DNA of 64,000 nt from Charina bottae (GCA_023362775.1 JALMGJ010000008.1:40994501-41058500); one strand, 5' to 3'; counted from the first letter of the stretch, positions 10,905-21,224 are shown. Numbers and translations are program-made. Notes: a model not told the origin generated them from the sequence alone.

Positions 10905-11610
10905 ATAGTTTATTTATTTATTTAAAACATTGTATAGCCACCCATGTTAAAACCAAACTCTGTGTGGCTTACAACCCAACAGTAAGAACAATATATACAG
11001 CTAAAACAAAAAACATAGCCTTGTGTGGTGCAGAGTGGTAGGTGGCAGTACTGCAACCAAAACTCTCCCCACGACCTGAGTTCGATCCCAGCGGAAGCTG
11101 GTTCTCAGGTAGCCGGCTCGGGTCGACTCAGCCTTCCATCCTTCCAAGGTCGGTAAAATGAGTACCCAGCTTGCTGGGGGAAAGGTAATCACGACTGGGG
11201 AAGGCAATGGCTCTATAGTCTGCCAGGAAAACATCAGCGAAACTGGCGTCCCTCCAAAGGGTCAGTAATGACTTGATGCTTGCACAGAGGACCTTTCACT
11301 TTCACAAAACAAAAACAGTACAACCCAAACCAGAAAAAATAAACAGAAACACCTGGTGCTGCAACCACATATCACTGATGCAACCCATCACGTTCTCCTG
11401 CTATGACCTCACCCTATCCCAGTGCCTGGGGGAAGAGCCAGGTCTTGAGTGCTTTCCAGAAGGTTAAAAGGGTGGGGGTCTACTGGATCTCCAGGGAGAA
11501 GGGTGTTCCATAGGGCAGGGGCTGCAATGGAAAAGGAACGCTTCTAAGGACCCACAGGGTGACAATGTTTGAGGGAAGGGACCTGGACTGTGCCTACCCT
11601 ATCCACTCTG
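10905..11610 (-). mobile_element. L2-type LINE 3' region, split by a SINE
   Basis: On the plus strand it starts with the reversed tail (TTTATTTATTTATTTAAA, then GCCACCCATG). It resumes after the SINE with the reverse complement of the ORF2 C-terminus: the GGAAGAGCCAGGTCTTGAG and CTTTCCAGAAGG segment near 11430-11465, as in L2 copies ending 'L..F.K.LKTWLF'. It is degenerate. The SINE at 11016-11305 interrupts it. Confidence 0.65.
11016..11305 (+). mobile_element. tRNA-derived SINE of a second family, nested in L2
   Basis: tRNA-like head with an A-box-like TGGTGCAGAGTGGTA and B box GAGTTCGATCCC. The body reads CTGGTTCTCAGGTAGCCGG, and GGTAAAATGAGTACCCAGC follows. The end GTCAGTAATGACTTGATGC-TTGCACAG is close to a widespread lepidosaur SINE. 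It is flanked by an A-rich near-duplication (AAAACAAAAAACA at 11003-11015, AAAACAAAAACA at 11306-11317), as expected for target-primed insertion. The exact family name is uncertain. Confidence 0.7.
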
Positions 11611-11689
11611 GTGGGACATACCCTCAGGAAGTTGCAAAGGCAAGACTTCTTCCTCCAGGAAGCAAAGGGTGAAGTTATAAACCATAATT

Positions 11690-11905
11690 GGGGCGCGGTA
11701 GCTCAGCGGGTTAAACTGCTGAGCTGTTAGTCTGCTGACCATAAGGTCGGCAGTTCGAATCCGCGTGGTGAGGTGAGCTCTCGTCACTAGCCCCAGCTTA
11801 TGCCAACCCAGCATTTTTGAAAGCTATAAGCAAGTAGATAAATGGGTACCACTCACGTGGGGCAATATGCTGGCGTCCTGTCAATGAGTCGCCCTCGGAG
11901 TCGAA
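11690..11905 (+). mobile_element. Sauria-related tRNA-derived SINE
   Basis: The head GCGGTAGCTCAGCGGGTTAA with B box CAGTTCGAATCC is tRNA-like. The body (CTAGCCCCAGCTTATGCCAA; AAGCAAGTAGATAAATGGG) is clearly homologous to the Sauria SINE body but divergent. The tail ends in CCTCGGAGTCG near 11892-11902. It may be an older subfamily or a related lineage. Confidence 0.7.
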
Positions 11906-12109
11906 GACAAAAGATCTGGAGAAGCCCATGATGGTGGCTGAGGATGGAGGCTGAGGACGACGGATCCAATTACAACTTCCGGGACGTCAGCAGCCGGCTC
12001 GGAAAGCAAAGCATTCTGGGGCTTGTAGTTCCGATGCCTGAAAAGAAGAGTCAGTTCCCTTACCCCCTCCCTAATTGCGCATGGTGCACTGCAATGTATA
12101 TATATGAAT

Positions 12110-12207
12110 GTATAATTAAATATGTATGAGATTGTAAGCCGCCTAGAGTCCTCCATTAGGGAGGGGATAGGCGGGGTATAAATAAGATAAATAAATAAAT
12201 AGATAGA

Positions 12208-12242
<35 letters not shown>

Positions 12243-12243
12243 A
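12110..12243 (+). mobile_element. L2/CR1-type LINE 3' end with expanded (AAAT)n tail
   Basis: GATTGTAAGCCGCCTAGAGTC and GGATAGGCGGGGTATAAAT are LINE-tail landmarks. The tail has grown into an (AAAT)/(AGAT) microsatellite at 12185-12243. Confidence 0.75.
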
Positions 12244-13349
12244 GGAATGCAGATGAGAACTCCAGAGTCCCATCAAAATACCGGTATTCACAATGGTTTT
12301 AAATTTAATTCATGCATTGTTAACAAAGGATAGGTAAGCAAATCAATAAGAGAGAAAACTTGAGAAATATCCATCTAAACGTCTGCCATGGTTTTCATAT
12401 TCCTAGTAGTTCTGGGAGAAGAACCAACCAACAGAGAGTAAGAAAAGTGGTGGATTTTAGAGTCAATAGATGCTTGTCCCAAAGATAGTGAAAGAGGTGA
12501 TAGTAAATCTGTTTTAGATATGCTAAAACCACTACCATTTCCCATTTAATGCTTGTCAACAAGCGAACACAATCTTCTAATTCTGTCTGCCTGAGTGAGC
12601 TCCGCAAACAGTTAAGACCTACAACGTTCTGAAACCAGAAAATGGATCCAAGTGGTTAACAGCAGCAGAGAAAATGTTTCCTGTTTGATTTTTATTAACT
12701 GATTGACATGAATTAATGCATTAGGATATTTGATTGTGTCATAAAATGTGTATATGAACATCATGATTCAATTTAATGTACCCATTACTGCTTGATGTGC
12801 CATTATATTAGACTAAATTAAAAGAGTTTTATGGAAAAAAATTACAATTAAAAGACTCAAAATTGATTACATTCATAACTTAGTGGTAGAGATTCATTCT
12901 TATTAATATTTGGGAGAATGATCATAAAAGTGCGAACAAACAATACGGGCTATTTGTAAGTGAGCAAAATTCAAGGTGGTGGAACTGAACAGGAGAGATC
13001 CATAGGAGATGTGAGATATCCTTCATGTACAGCAGAGTCAAAGGAGATGTGGGAACAACAAGGACACCAACAACTCAATCAGATACTTGCCTGATAATAC
13101 CAAGAAAGAGTTCAGATCAAGGAGGGAACCCTGATTTATTATACACCAGGAGGAAGTCACTGGTCTACCCTGATCTTTAACACCTTTTTTAGATGTGAGG
13201 AGAAGTATATTCAGTGGATGCTCTGAAGTTAGTTTTTGTCTTTTTGGAGACTTGTGAAATGACAACGAGCATGTTTTGAGCATCCCCAGCTGATAGGGAA
13301 CATATTTTGAGAAAGGTAGCCCCCCACCAAGCAATGTGCGGAAGTGGAA
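12244..13349. other. Unassigned AT-rich sequence
   Basis: No gene or repeat recognised. Codon-like structure is absent. Confidence 0.4.
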
Positions 13350-13545
13350 GAAGACAATGTAACAGGAAGGACAAGAGACCTCTTCCAGAAAATTAAAAAC
13401 ATCGGAGGTAAATTCCAGGCAAAAATGGGTATGATCAAAAACAAAGATGGTAAGGACCTAACTGAAGCAGAAGAGATCAAGAAAAGGTGGCAAGAATATA
13501 TGGAAGATCTGTATAGGAAGGATAATAATATTGGAGATAGATGGT
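13350..13545 (+). mobile_element. Bov-B LINE internal fragment
   Basis: A frame from about 13350 reads GRTRDLFQKIKNIGGKF, then KDLTEAEEIKKRWQEYMEDLY. This corresponds to the linker between endonuclease and reverse transcriptase in the long Bov-B copy (its nucleotides 45436-45600). About 190 bp are retained and both ends are truncated. The frame here is intact across the point where the long copy has its frameshift. It is more diverged than the 44 and 60 kb copies. Confidence 0.85.
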
Positions 13546-13570
13546 ATGTAAATGTGGTTTAAAGTAGTAG

Positions 13571-14150
13571 TAGCAGAAGACTAGCAGAACGCATCCATGA
13601 ACACCAACTAGCAGTCAGAAGACATGATGAAAACTCCTTAATCTCACAACACATGGACAGACTTAACCATACTTTCAACTGGGAAACTGTGAGCATATTA
13701 AACCAAGCCAAATCCAAAAATGCTAGAGAATTCCTGGAAGCTTGGCACTCAGACAAAGCAGCCATCAACAGACACATAGAGGTAAACAACATTTACATAC
13801 CATTCATAAGAGACAATAGAAAAGCCAGAAGACCAGAACACCTCTTGGCCAGCAATCAACAACAAGATATGCAAAGATTAACAGCAAGATTAGCATCAGA
13901 GGAGCAATCAAACAACACAATAGACCCTACTCAAGGAACTATTAACTCAATCAACCAAGCAGCACACAACAACCCAATCGAGATACTACCAAGGAGAGTA
14001 CAACACCCCCACCAACACAGGCAGGACAAGCCAGGGTATATAAACAGAGAGCAAGTTCCACTCCCTTTTCACACTGAAGATGTTGCCTAGCCTGGCAATG
14101 AAACATCTGCAAGAAAACAAGGCTCAGAGAGCACCAAGGACTCCACAGTT
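13571..14150 (+). mobile_element. Penelope-like element family B, 3' part with GIY-YIG C-terminal region
   Basis: A frame from 13571 to 14090 reads RRLAERIHEHQLAVRR, then SLISQHMDRLNHTFNW, then AREFLEAWHSDKAAINRH. This resembles the C-terminal (GIY-YIG-associated) part of PLE reverse transcriptases, with the R..EH, H...H.F.W and EAW..D...N spacing. The RT domain is absent because of 5' truncation. After the stop at about 14090 comes a hammerhead-like motif (14066-14117) and the family end CACCAAGGACTCCACAG. It lies 25 bp downstream of the Bov-B fragment. No target duplication was found, unlike the copy at 43169-43756. Confidence 0.75.
14066..14117 (+). ncRNA. Hammerhead ribozyme-like motif (PLE family B), damaged
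   Basis: CTGAAGA at 14074-14080, helix II GTTGCC/GGCAAT, GAAA at 14100-14103. The next bases are CATC, where the best copy (43672-43723) has CGTC, so the helix III G-C pair is lost. Helix I is also weaker here. Probably inactive. Confidence 0.5.
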
Positions 14151-15379
14151 CAACCCTGAGCTACAAATATTCTCTTCGATTGGTCTTAAATGATATGGCT
14201 TCTAGAAGAATGTTTAACAACATTGAATTCCCCCAGGAATCAAGTAGTACTTTTCAAAGAGTCTAATACCCGTTTTTAAAGCTAGAAGGTACATTTTAGC
14301 CCTCTTCTAAAGCTGATTAAATAAAAGCAACCACCAACTGTCATCCCACAGATTTTTTTCTGGCAAAGAACAACATTACTTGGAATTCGTTGTAGCTCAC
14401 ATTCATCTTACTATACTCCACTTAAAAGAAAATTTTCAAATTCAATCCCATCAGAATTCCAGGGGAGATTCATTTTAACCCCAAGCCAACAACTAAAAAC
14501 AACTTTTACTTCATGAAGGCTGTAATACTTTCATCTTTGTGTTGTGGGAAAAATGCCCACTTGGGGACCCAAAAAAATTGAGATAGATGTAATGGAATAT
14601 ACTTTATTGGCATGCCCAAACTACAGTGATTACTGGGCAACTCGCCAAAGAACTGCAGAAGAACTCCAGACAAAGCAATGTTTAAGATTATATATGTTTG
14701 GGTTGTTACACTACATAAGAAAGATAAAGAAAATATTGTAAACCACAGTGTAACCCTTACATTGAAATGTCTTTGATAAGAGATTGGGGTACCCAATCTT
14801 ACCATGGTACCCCTGAATTCCTTCACACTATAAGGATTCTATCTAGTTAGATACCACCAACATGTTCTGTCAACAATAGCATTTACTGTATCTGCATACT
14901 TTCTCTTTTCACACCGTTTCATTCACATTCTAAGGAAGCACAGTTGTCTGGTTTTCATTACCTGTCTCCTTTCCAGGATCGCAGCTTAGCTGATTCAGTG
15001 TGTGATTTTACTACAGTTCTGCTTTAAATCATGAATGAGCTATTTCTAAAATAATAAAGAGCACAAATGAAGAAAAAAGTGAATTAAACCTCCTCCACAC
15101 TTGGGGCAGAATCCCAGACAGCACTGGATTGTTAGCGGAAGCTCTCCTTTTGGTTAGAAAGAGAATTCTGCCTGAGCTGGAGATACTTTCTCTGAAGTTG
15201 TGGAAAGATTTGCTGCTTCTCTGGTATCATAACCCCAACGCTGCCAAGATGATGATCAGTCTTCTATCTGTTACTTGATTGTATGTCTGAGTTGGTAGTT
15301 CCTTGATTAGGGTATTGTTTACTGCTTGATTGCTCATCTGGTGTTAATCCTGGTGTCCTGGCTAATCAAGCAGCAAATG
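14151..15379. other. Unassigned sequence with a possible retroelement remnant
   Basis: Near 14544-14741 a 65-codon frame contains LLACPNYSDYWATRQRT. This is loosely like the 'C-P-x-Y' C-terminal motif found in several non-LTR elements, but is too weak to assign. The remainder shows no recognisable structure. Confidence 0.3.
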
Positions 15380-15494
15380 TACCTGGAAGGAGGGACATCT
15401 GTAGGGGGCTCAACTCCCCCCCCCAAGAGGGTGGTCATGACCATGAAGTCAAGGCCCTGACTCTTTATGACATGTGTCACATGTGCGAAGGGTT
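15380..15494 (-). repeat. Inverted duplicate of the hAT element at 16485-16652
   Basis: About 115 bp match the reverse complement of 16546-16660 almost base for base. The match includes 8-11 bp lying outside the hAT terminus in the other copy (GTACCTGGAAG). It is therefore a duplicated genomic segment, not a separate transposition. It ends at GCGAAGGGTT, where the PLE fragment begins. Confidence 0.8.
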
Positions 15495-15684
15495 AACCAG
15501 CTTAATCAAGGAACTACCAAGGAGAGAACAACACTGTTCCCACTAACACTGTCAGGGCAAGCTACTGTATATAAACAGAGAGCAAACCCCACTCCCTTCT
15601 AGCACTGAAGATGTTGCTTAGTCAGGCAATGAAACATCTGCAAGCAAACAACCAAGCCCAGAGAGCACCAAGGGCTCCACAATT
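15495..15684 (+). mobile_element. Penelope-like element family B, short 3' fragment
   Basis: About 190 bp match the 3' end of the copies at 13571 and 43169: CAAGGAACTACCAAGGAGAG, TATATAAACAGAGAGCAA, the hammerhead-like motif, and the end AGAGAGCACCAAGG. No protein part remains. It sits between the inverted hAT duplicate and an L2 fragment. Confidence 0.8.
15601..15646 (+). ncRNA. Hammerhead ribozyme-like motif (PLE family B), damaged
   Basis: CTGAAGA at 15605-15611, GAAA at 15631-15634, followed by CATC. As in the 14 kb copy, the helix III G-C pair is changed. Helix II (GTTGC..GGCAAT) carries a mismatch. Confidence 0.5.
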
Positions 15685-15689
15685 CAAGG

Positions 15690-16170
15690 TGTTGGTTGTC
15701 ACCAATAAAGTCCTACATGACATAGGGCCAGGTTATTTACAGGACCTCCTGTCTCTGAGTGGTTCTGCTCACCCAACCACATCCAGCAGGATGGGCATGT
15801 TCCAGGGCCTTCTATTAAATCCCATCTTGTGGGACTCAAGAAACATACTTTCTCTGTTGTGTGCCTGCCCCATGGAACAGCATCCTCTCTGAGATTCAGA
15901 TGGCCCTGATCCGGATGGCCTTCTATAAGGCATTAAAGACCTGGCTTTTCCCTCAAGCACTGGGGCCAGGGGGTTAGGTGAGACCCATTGATTCATGGCT
16001 TGTTGTCTGGGTATAGGATGGAAAGGATTTATTGGACCTCTAGACATTGTATGTTGTTACTGCATTTCTTTTAATTATTTGAATCACTGCTGTTTTTTTA
16101 TTTTATTACTGTTAGCTGCCCAGAGTTGCAGCAGTGAGATGGTCAGCCATAGAAATTGTTTAAATAGCAG
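15690..16170 (+). mobile_element. L2-type LINE 3' fragment
   Basis: The frame shows DIGPGYLQDLLSLS, and further on the ALIRMAFYKALKTWLF region near 15901-15950. These are the C-terminal ORF2 pattern of L2 elements ('aP.YL.dLL... aFk..LKTWLF'). The copy ends in the tail phrase GCTGCCCAGAGTTGCAG near 16117. It has frameshifts and stops and is dead. Confidence 0.7.
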
Positions 16171-16476
16171 ACAAACAAGTGCATATCAGGAGTAAACCGC
16201 TTACATCCTTCAAGTGACATGGGCAAGATGGCCCAACTAAAATTCAACAACAGAATGGCTCATTTGGGGGTTATTATTTTTAAGGGTAGAAATGGAAGTG
16301 GAGGCCTCTAAGAGGCAAAGTGTTTCTAATCCACCTTCAGATGATCCCAAATCATGCTGTGAACGAATGTCTCTCACTCCCACTCCTACCCTTAGCCTGT
16401 TCTCCAAAAATGCTAAAGATGTGCCAAACACACCGAGTGATGCATCAGCCCCACTCCATGGCATGAAGTCTCTATT
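16171..16476. other. Unassigned sequence
   Basis: No feature recognised. Confidence 0.4.
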
Positions 16477-16484
16477 CTTCCAGG

Positions 16485-16652
16485 CAGGGACATCCACGGG
16501 GAATAGGTGTCAAGAAAGTCAAGATGGCAGGTATGACTGCACAATCAAACCCTTCGCACATGTGACACATGTCATAAAGAGTCAGGGCCTTGACTTCATG
16601 GTCATGACCACCCTCTTGGGGGGGGGAGTTGAGCCCCCTACAGATGTCCCTC
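16485..16652. mobile_element. Non-autonomous hAT transposon, 8-bp target duplication
   Basis: The ends CAGGGACATCC and GATGTCCCTC are inverted repeats, and the exact duplication CTTCCAGG flanks them (16477-16484, 16653-16660). The subterminal phrase GTCAAGATGGCAG recurs at 49826-49990, 56740-56870 and 56970-57181, so this is a multi-copy family. It is 168 bp long with no coding capacity. Confidence 0.85.
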
Positions 16653-16660
16653 CTTCCAGG

Positions 16661-17972
16661 TACATCACCTGCAGCCTTCCATCAACTGAAGTGAGCAAGT
16701 TCTTGCTCTTGAGTCTGGGAAATGTATCTACTTCTAATGTGTAACTGATCCTCAAGTCTGAATCGGGTCCTTGCATTACATTTCTTCATGTGGGCACCTG
16801 CCTGAACATGGCAGGATACTTTTTATTGGCAGAAAATAACTTGTGTGATCTATTAACTTACTTTTTCACAATTAAACTAATCATTATACAGCATGAGATA
16901 GAAAAGAAGTAAATACTGTACAGTCTCTAATCCAAGAGGGAGTGTTAATCAAAACAAAATTATGTTACATTATCCAAGCTGTCAATATTAATTTTAATCT
17001 CATTTGCAGCTAGAGCAAATCCTGTAACAGCATAAATAATATATTGGGATTTATTTCCTAATAAGAGTTTTGATTGTTCAGTTACAAGCAAATGAGATAA
17101 ATTAAACCCAGAAAGAAGAGGTATGATCCAAACCAAGCCTTTATGAGAAAATAGGGGACATTTCAAAGGTCTCTGGAAATGTTCTTTGCTTCATTGCAAA
17201 GCCCCAGAAAAATAAAAGACAGTTTTTATCCTGGTATTAATTTTACTACTTTCAAGTTTTAATTCTTAAGTTGCATTAGGAGCCATATCTGAGCTAAAAG
17301 ACAACACAGAAATATATTTCTCAATATTTTCCTGGTTTCCCACATGAAATACTGTACATGCCAGTTGGTCTACTATGGCCAGCCAAGAAGATGTGGTTGA
17401 TCTTGCCCAAGAGCAAATTGCATTTCTATCTAAGAGGCATGAGGGAATATTGATGAAGGGCTTAACTACCCTAATATTTTCTGGAAGTGCCATGCTTGAA
17501 GACAAACTGGTCCTTCCAGGAAATTCAGGAAGGCATGGTCCTTCCAGGAAATTCTTGACATGTTTTACTGACAACTTTCTCTTTCAAAGGGTGGAGCAAA
17601 CCACAAGAGGATCAGCTTTTCTTGATACTAACCAATAAAAAAGTTGGGAAAGGGGAAGTAATTCTTAATTTTTGAGAAAATTCGAGCTGAGCGTAGTTGA
17701 GTGAGGTGGGTTTGATATTAATGAACTCAGAGCACTTATAAGTAGAATTCCATGGCAGGAAACACTAATGAGAAAACAGCTCAGGAATGAGAGTTTCTAA
17801 AAAAGAAGAGGTTAAAAGCACAATTGAAAATAATTCCAATATGGGGAAAAATGGAAGGCAGCAGAAGTCACTGCAAAAAGCATAGTGAGGATAAAAAAGG
17901 GGCCATGTAAGAGGTGAAAAGAGAGCCAGGTCACTGAGGAAATACAGACAAGTAACCTGGGACTGTAGAGCT
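16661..17972. other. Unassigned sequence
   Basis: No gene or known repeat seen. A short internal repetition GGTCCTTCCAGGAAATTC occurs twice near 17509-17554. Confidence 0.4.
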
Positions 17973-18242
17973 GGTGTAACAAAATCTAAAGCTCAGAAGG
18001 AATTGAGGTTGGTGAGGGATGCTAAGAAAAAAAACAAATAGAATTTCTTCATACATTAAAAATAAAAGGAAGAGAAAAGAATCAATATAGTTGTTGCTCA
18101 TGAAGATGGTGTAACAAAATCTAAAGCTCAGAAGGAATTGAGGTTGGTGAGGGATGCTAAGAAAAAAAACAAATAGAATTTCTTCATACATTAAAAATAA
18201 AAGGAAGAGAAAAGAATCAATATAGTTGTTGCTCATGAAGAT
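17973..18242. repeat. Two identical 135-bp tandem copies
   Basis: Positions 17973-18107 and 18108-18242 are identical by eye, including a run of eight A. Flanking sequence (GATGGCGAAACAG; AATAAAGAAAAGGCAGAGC) suggests the duplicated block belongs to an old, unnamed dispersed repeat. Confidence 0.85.
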
Positions 18243-18786
18243 GGCGAAACAGTGACACGTAATAAAGAAAAGGCAGAGCTATAATCACTTATTTTGGCTT
18301 GGTTTTCTCCATCAAGAAGATATGGGTTCCACCAAGAAATTGTGAAGAACAGCATGAAGGGGAAGGATCAAAAACTACTAAGATTAACTGAAACATGGTT
18401 AGGGAATACCTTTTCACTTTGTAATGGATTGAAGTTACAGATAGCGGATATGATCAAACCAATAACTCACAGAGGTAGTCATATCCCATTCACTAGATAT
18501 GTTCAAGCACAGACCCAATAGCCCATCAGTTAGACTGGAGAAAAGTCTTCCATGGTATTCTGCAAAGACTGTAATGCAAATCCAAGTTGATCTTCTACTC
18601 CTTGGGGGACAATAATAATATGACATTGCCTTGGGCATAGCCTGGAAATTGAAGATCCTCTTATCCTAAAGAGGTAAATACAGTATACTGTATTTTGGAG
18701 GAATAAATGCCAGCAGGAGACCATTTACTTGCTCTTTCTCTCTGGGCCAATTTTGTCCAAAAGAGGAAGACCTGGCAAGAGCAAGT
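18243..18786. other. Unassigned sequence
   Basis: It continues the possible old repeat noted upstream for about 100 bp. Nothing else recognised. Confidence 0.35.
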
Positions 18787-18861
18787 CTCCTCCTCCTCCT
18801 CCTCCTCCTCCTCCTCCTCCTCCTCCTCCTCCTCCTCCTCCTCCTCCTCCTCCTCCTCCTC
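18787..18861. repeat. (CCT)n microsatellite
   Basis: About 25 uninterrupted CCT units. The apparent poly-Pro and poly-Arg frames across it are artefacts. Confidence 0.95.
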
Positions 18862-18964
18862 TTTTCACTGTTTACACAGTTAGCAAGTATAAGTCTATGA
18901 AGGTTCTCAGTCATCCAGGTGGAATTGTCTGTAGCTTGAATCATGTCAACTGGATTTCTATTTT

Positions 18965-19014
18965 CTTAATGGAAACGTTTCGCTCCTTATCCAAGGGGCT
19001 TCTTCAGTCTGAGT
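18965..19014 (-). ncRNA. Hammerhead ribozyme-like motif, left arm
   Basis: Minus strand: CTGAAGA (19007-19001), GAAAC (18981-18977). Helix II has one mismatch (GCCCCTT/AAGGAGC). Helix I is weakened relative to the 38 kb copies (TTAAG in place of CTGAG). Confidence 0.5.
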
Positions 19015-19496
19015 AAAGTTGGTAAGGGAATCCTAAATATGTTCCTAGGTAGCTGTGTGACCTTACACCTGGGGCTAGGTCATGGTTATATTGAGATGTA
19101 ATTTTTAAGTCCTTTTATCATCTAATGGAGGGTCGTTAAAAACACCATGCTGCTGTTGAGCTTCTGAAATGGTCTTAATCTTCCTAGGCACAGAAGACAA
19201 CACGGGGAGGAAGATGGGGGAGAGTTTGTGCCTGAGGCCCCCACCTCCTTCCTTCCTTGAATAGAGGTGGGGGCCTCAGGCACAAACTCTCCCCCATCTT
19301 CCTCCCCGTGTTGTCTTCTGTGCCTAGGAAGATTAAGACCATTTCAGAAGCTCAACAGCAGCATGGTGTTTTTAACGACCCTCCATTAGATGATAAAAGG
19401 ACTTAAAAATTACATCTCAATATAACCATGACCTAGCCCCAGGTGTAAGGTCACACAGCTACCTAGGAACATATTTAGGATTCCCTTACCAACTTT

Positions 19497-19550
19497 ACTC
19501 AGACTGAAGAAGCCCCTTGGATAAGGAGCGAAACGTTTCCATTAAGAAAA
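19497..19550 (+). ncRNA. Hammerhead ribozyme-like motif, right arm
   Basis: CTGAAGA at 19504-19510, loop GGAT, GAAAC at 19530-19534. It is the mirror copy of the left-arm motif and carries the same helix II mismatch, so both arms come from one template. Confidence 0.5.
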
Positions 19551-19597
19551 TAGAAATCCAGTTGACATGATTCAAGCTACAGACAGCAAGTATAAGT

Positions 19598-19973
19598 GTA
19601 TAGCAAGCAAGAAAAGAAGGGCAAGAAGCTTTGAGGGCAACAAGAAGACCCCCCTACTGATCCCTATTGTGAGCATCAGTAGATGCCAAACTTTGCCAAC
19701 TGCTCTGCCCATGGAAAACACTGAAAAAAAATCATGGGAAGTAAAAGTTAGTGTAGAAGATTCTTATTAATTTGTGAAGTGAATCTGAGGCAGAGCCTTG
19801 TGAATCCAGGTCTTCAGATGTAGCAACAGTGCTGTCAATCTGTATCACAAGCTGTTGATTTTGAACAGATGCATCTGGATCTATTCTGACTGCGGGATTT
19901 GGGATTTTGTCTGAAATGGGTTCATAGTGTTGGCAGTGCAGATAAAGATAAAGAATACATAATTATTTTCTTC
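19598..19973. other. Unassigned sequence
   Basis: Nothing recognised between the PLE palindrome and the SINE. Confidence 0.4.
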
Positions 19974-19985
19974 TACACTTATCTG

Positions 19986-20302
19986 GTGGCGTGGTGGCTC
20001 AGTGGGTAAGATGCCAGGCTTGTCGATCGGAAGATCACAAGTTCGGAGGTTCGAGACCCTAGCCCTGCGTGCGGAGTGAGCTCCCGCACTAGCCCCAGCT
20101 CTTGCCAACCTAGCAATTCGAAAGCATGCAAATGCAAGTAGATGAATAGGTACCACTTTGGTGGGTAGGTAACAGTGCCGGCCACATGACCGTGGAAGCG
20201 TCATCGGACAGCGCTGGCTCTTCGGCTAACAAACGGAGATGAGCACCGGCCCCTAGAGTTGGACACAACTGCACAAACATGCGGGGGGAACCTTTACCTT
20301 TT
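19986..20302 (+). mobile_element. Sauria SINE, full length, 12-bp target duplication
   Basis: The A box TGGCTCAGTGGGTAAGA and B box GGTTCGAGACC lie in the tRNA-like head. The body contains GCAAATGCAAGTAGATGAAT, and the tail contains AGAGTTGGACACAACT and ends GGGGGGAACCTTTACCTT. The direct duplication TACACTTATCTG (19974-19985; 20303-20314) marks a complete insertion. Transcription would be by RNA polymerase III from the internal promoter. Confidence 0.92.
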
Positions 20303-20314
20303 TACACTTATCTG

Positions 20315-21224
20315 AGAACCTATTATTTCTACATGACACCAAATTTCATTCACTCCTGGGTATTCTCTGAAAGCTTTAGAGAGGAACCCATATGTCCCAC
20401 TATCCAGAGATAGCTCACTTATGACTTCACTTATTCAAAGGATGCTTATCACCTTGAAAGCAATGCCTGAATTCTGCCTCCAATATGTATTCCAGCATAC
20501 AAGGTTGAAAGTACATTCCCTAATCGTCTGTTATCATAAGAGAGTTTCTATTGTATATTTTCAGTTTCTGCCAGGAGGTTTTCCTTCCTTGAACTCCAAG
20601 GTGGACTCAAACCCTCAAGCTCCCTATGTACAGTATCATATTGCATCATGTTTTCTTTCCGAAATATCTAACAAACGCGTCTAAGTTATTAATGAAGTCT
20701 TTGTTCCATAACTGACTTCTTTCTTGAGAGAAATTTGCCGAAGGTGTACATTCAAGTATGTAGCGCACTTTCCACTGAAATAACTCCTTTCCTTGCTTAG
20801 AAGAGTAATTGAAATGTTTATGACAGAGCCCGCTTTAGAGCTTTATTATTAATTTGCCTGCCTAGTTTCTTGATAATTCAAGTTTGATGTTGTCACTGTT
20901 TTTCTTCTCAGCACAGTGAGTTCAGAGCTGTCACTGTGTAAATGTCTATCGGTGATTCAAACGGACCAGCTTTGATAAGCTATCAGACATTACATTTAAT
21001 GGGTTTTTAAAGAAAAATCCCTGAAGGCTAGTAGAAGATTTTTTTCCCCCAATACCTCTCCACTCTCCCTCCACCTTTGTATTACTCTGAATTTTCTGCT
21101 ATATTAAGAGTGAAAACATCTCCAGAGCTAAGGTCAGGAAGAGGAAATGAAGTCAGTTCTGATCCAGGTGATCCAACCCTGCTGTCACTTAGAAAGCCTT
21201 AAAAATCTGGCTCTTCCTGCAAGA
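20315..21224. other. Repeat-poor stretch, possible conserved non-coding element at 20700-21000
   Basis: No transposon landmarks. The part near 20800-21000 has AT-rich homeodomain-type motifs (TTATTATTAATTTGCC, TGATAATTCAAG) and no low-complexity bias, in the style of vertebrate conserved non-coding elements. This is an impression only; conservation cannot be read from one sequence. Confidence 0.25.

Larger units (their letters stand above)
18895..19584. mobile_element. Palindromic Penelope-like element, family A, with 13-bp target duplication
   Basis: Two copies of the PLE 3' segment face each other. The left arm (18895 to about 19250) is on the minus strand and the right arm (about 19262-19584) on the plus strand, with only a short spacer (CCTTCCTTCCTTGAATA region) between. 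The exact 13-bp duplication AGCAAGTATAAGT flanks the whole (18882-18894; 19585-19597). Arms are nearly identical. Each arm encodes the last residues of the PLE protein near the centre (NRGGGLRH), then non-coding sequence and a hammerhead-like motif near the outer end. The right arm lacks about 35 bp present at the left end. Head-to-head structures are known for PLEs, and the target duplication shows this is one insertion event. Confidence 0.8.

Noticed and set aside
13653..14090. Independent 145-residue host protein
   Set aside because: The same sequence recurs at 43292-43684 with a target duplication and matches the PLE C-terminal pattern, so it is a retroelement.
18666..19016. Frames with poly-Arg or poly-Pro runs
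   Set aside because: They are translations of the (CCT)n microsatellite.
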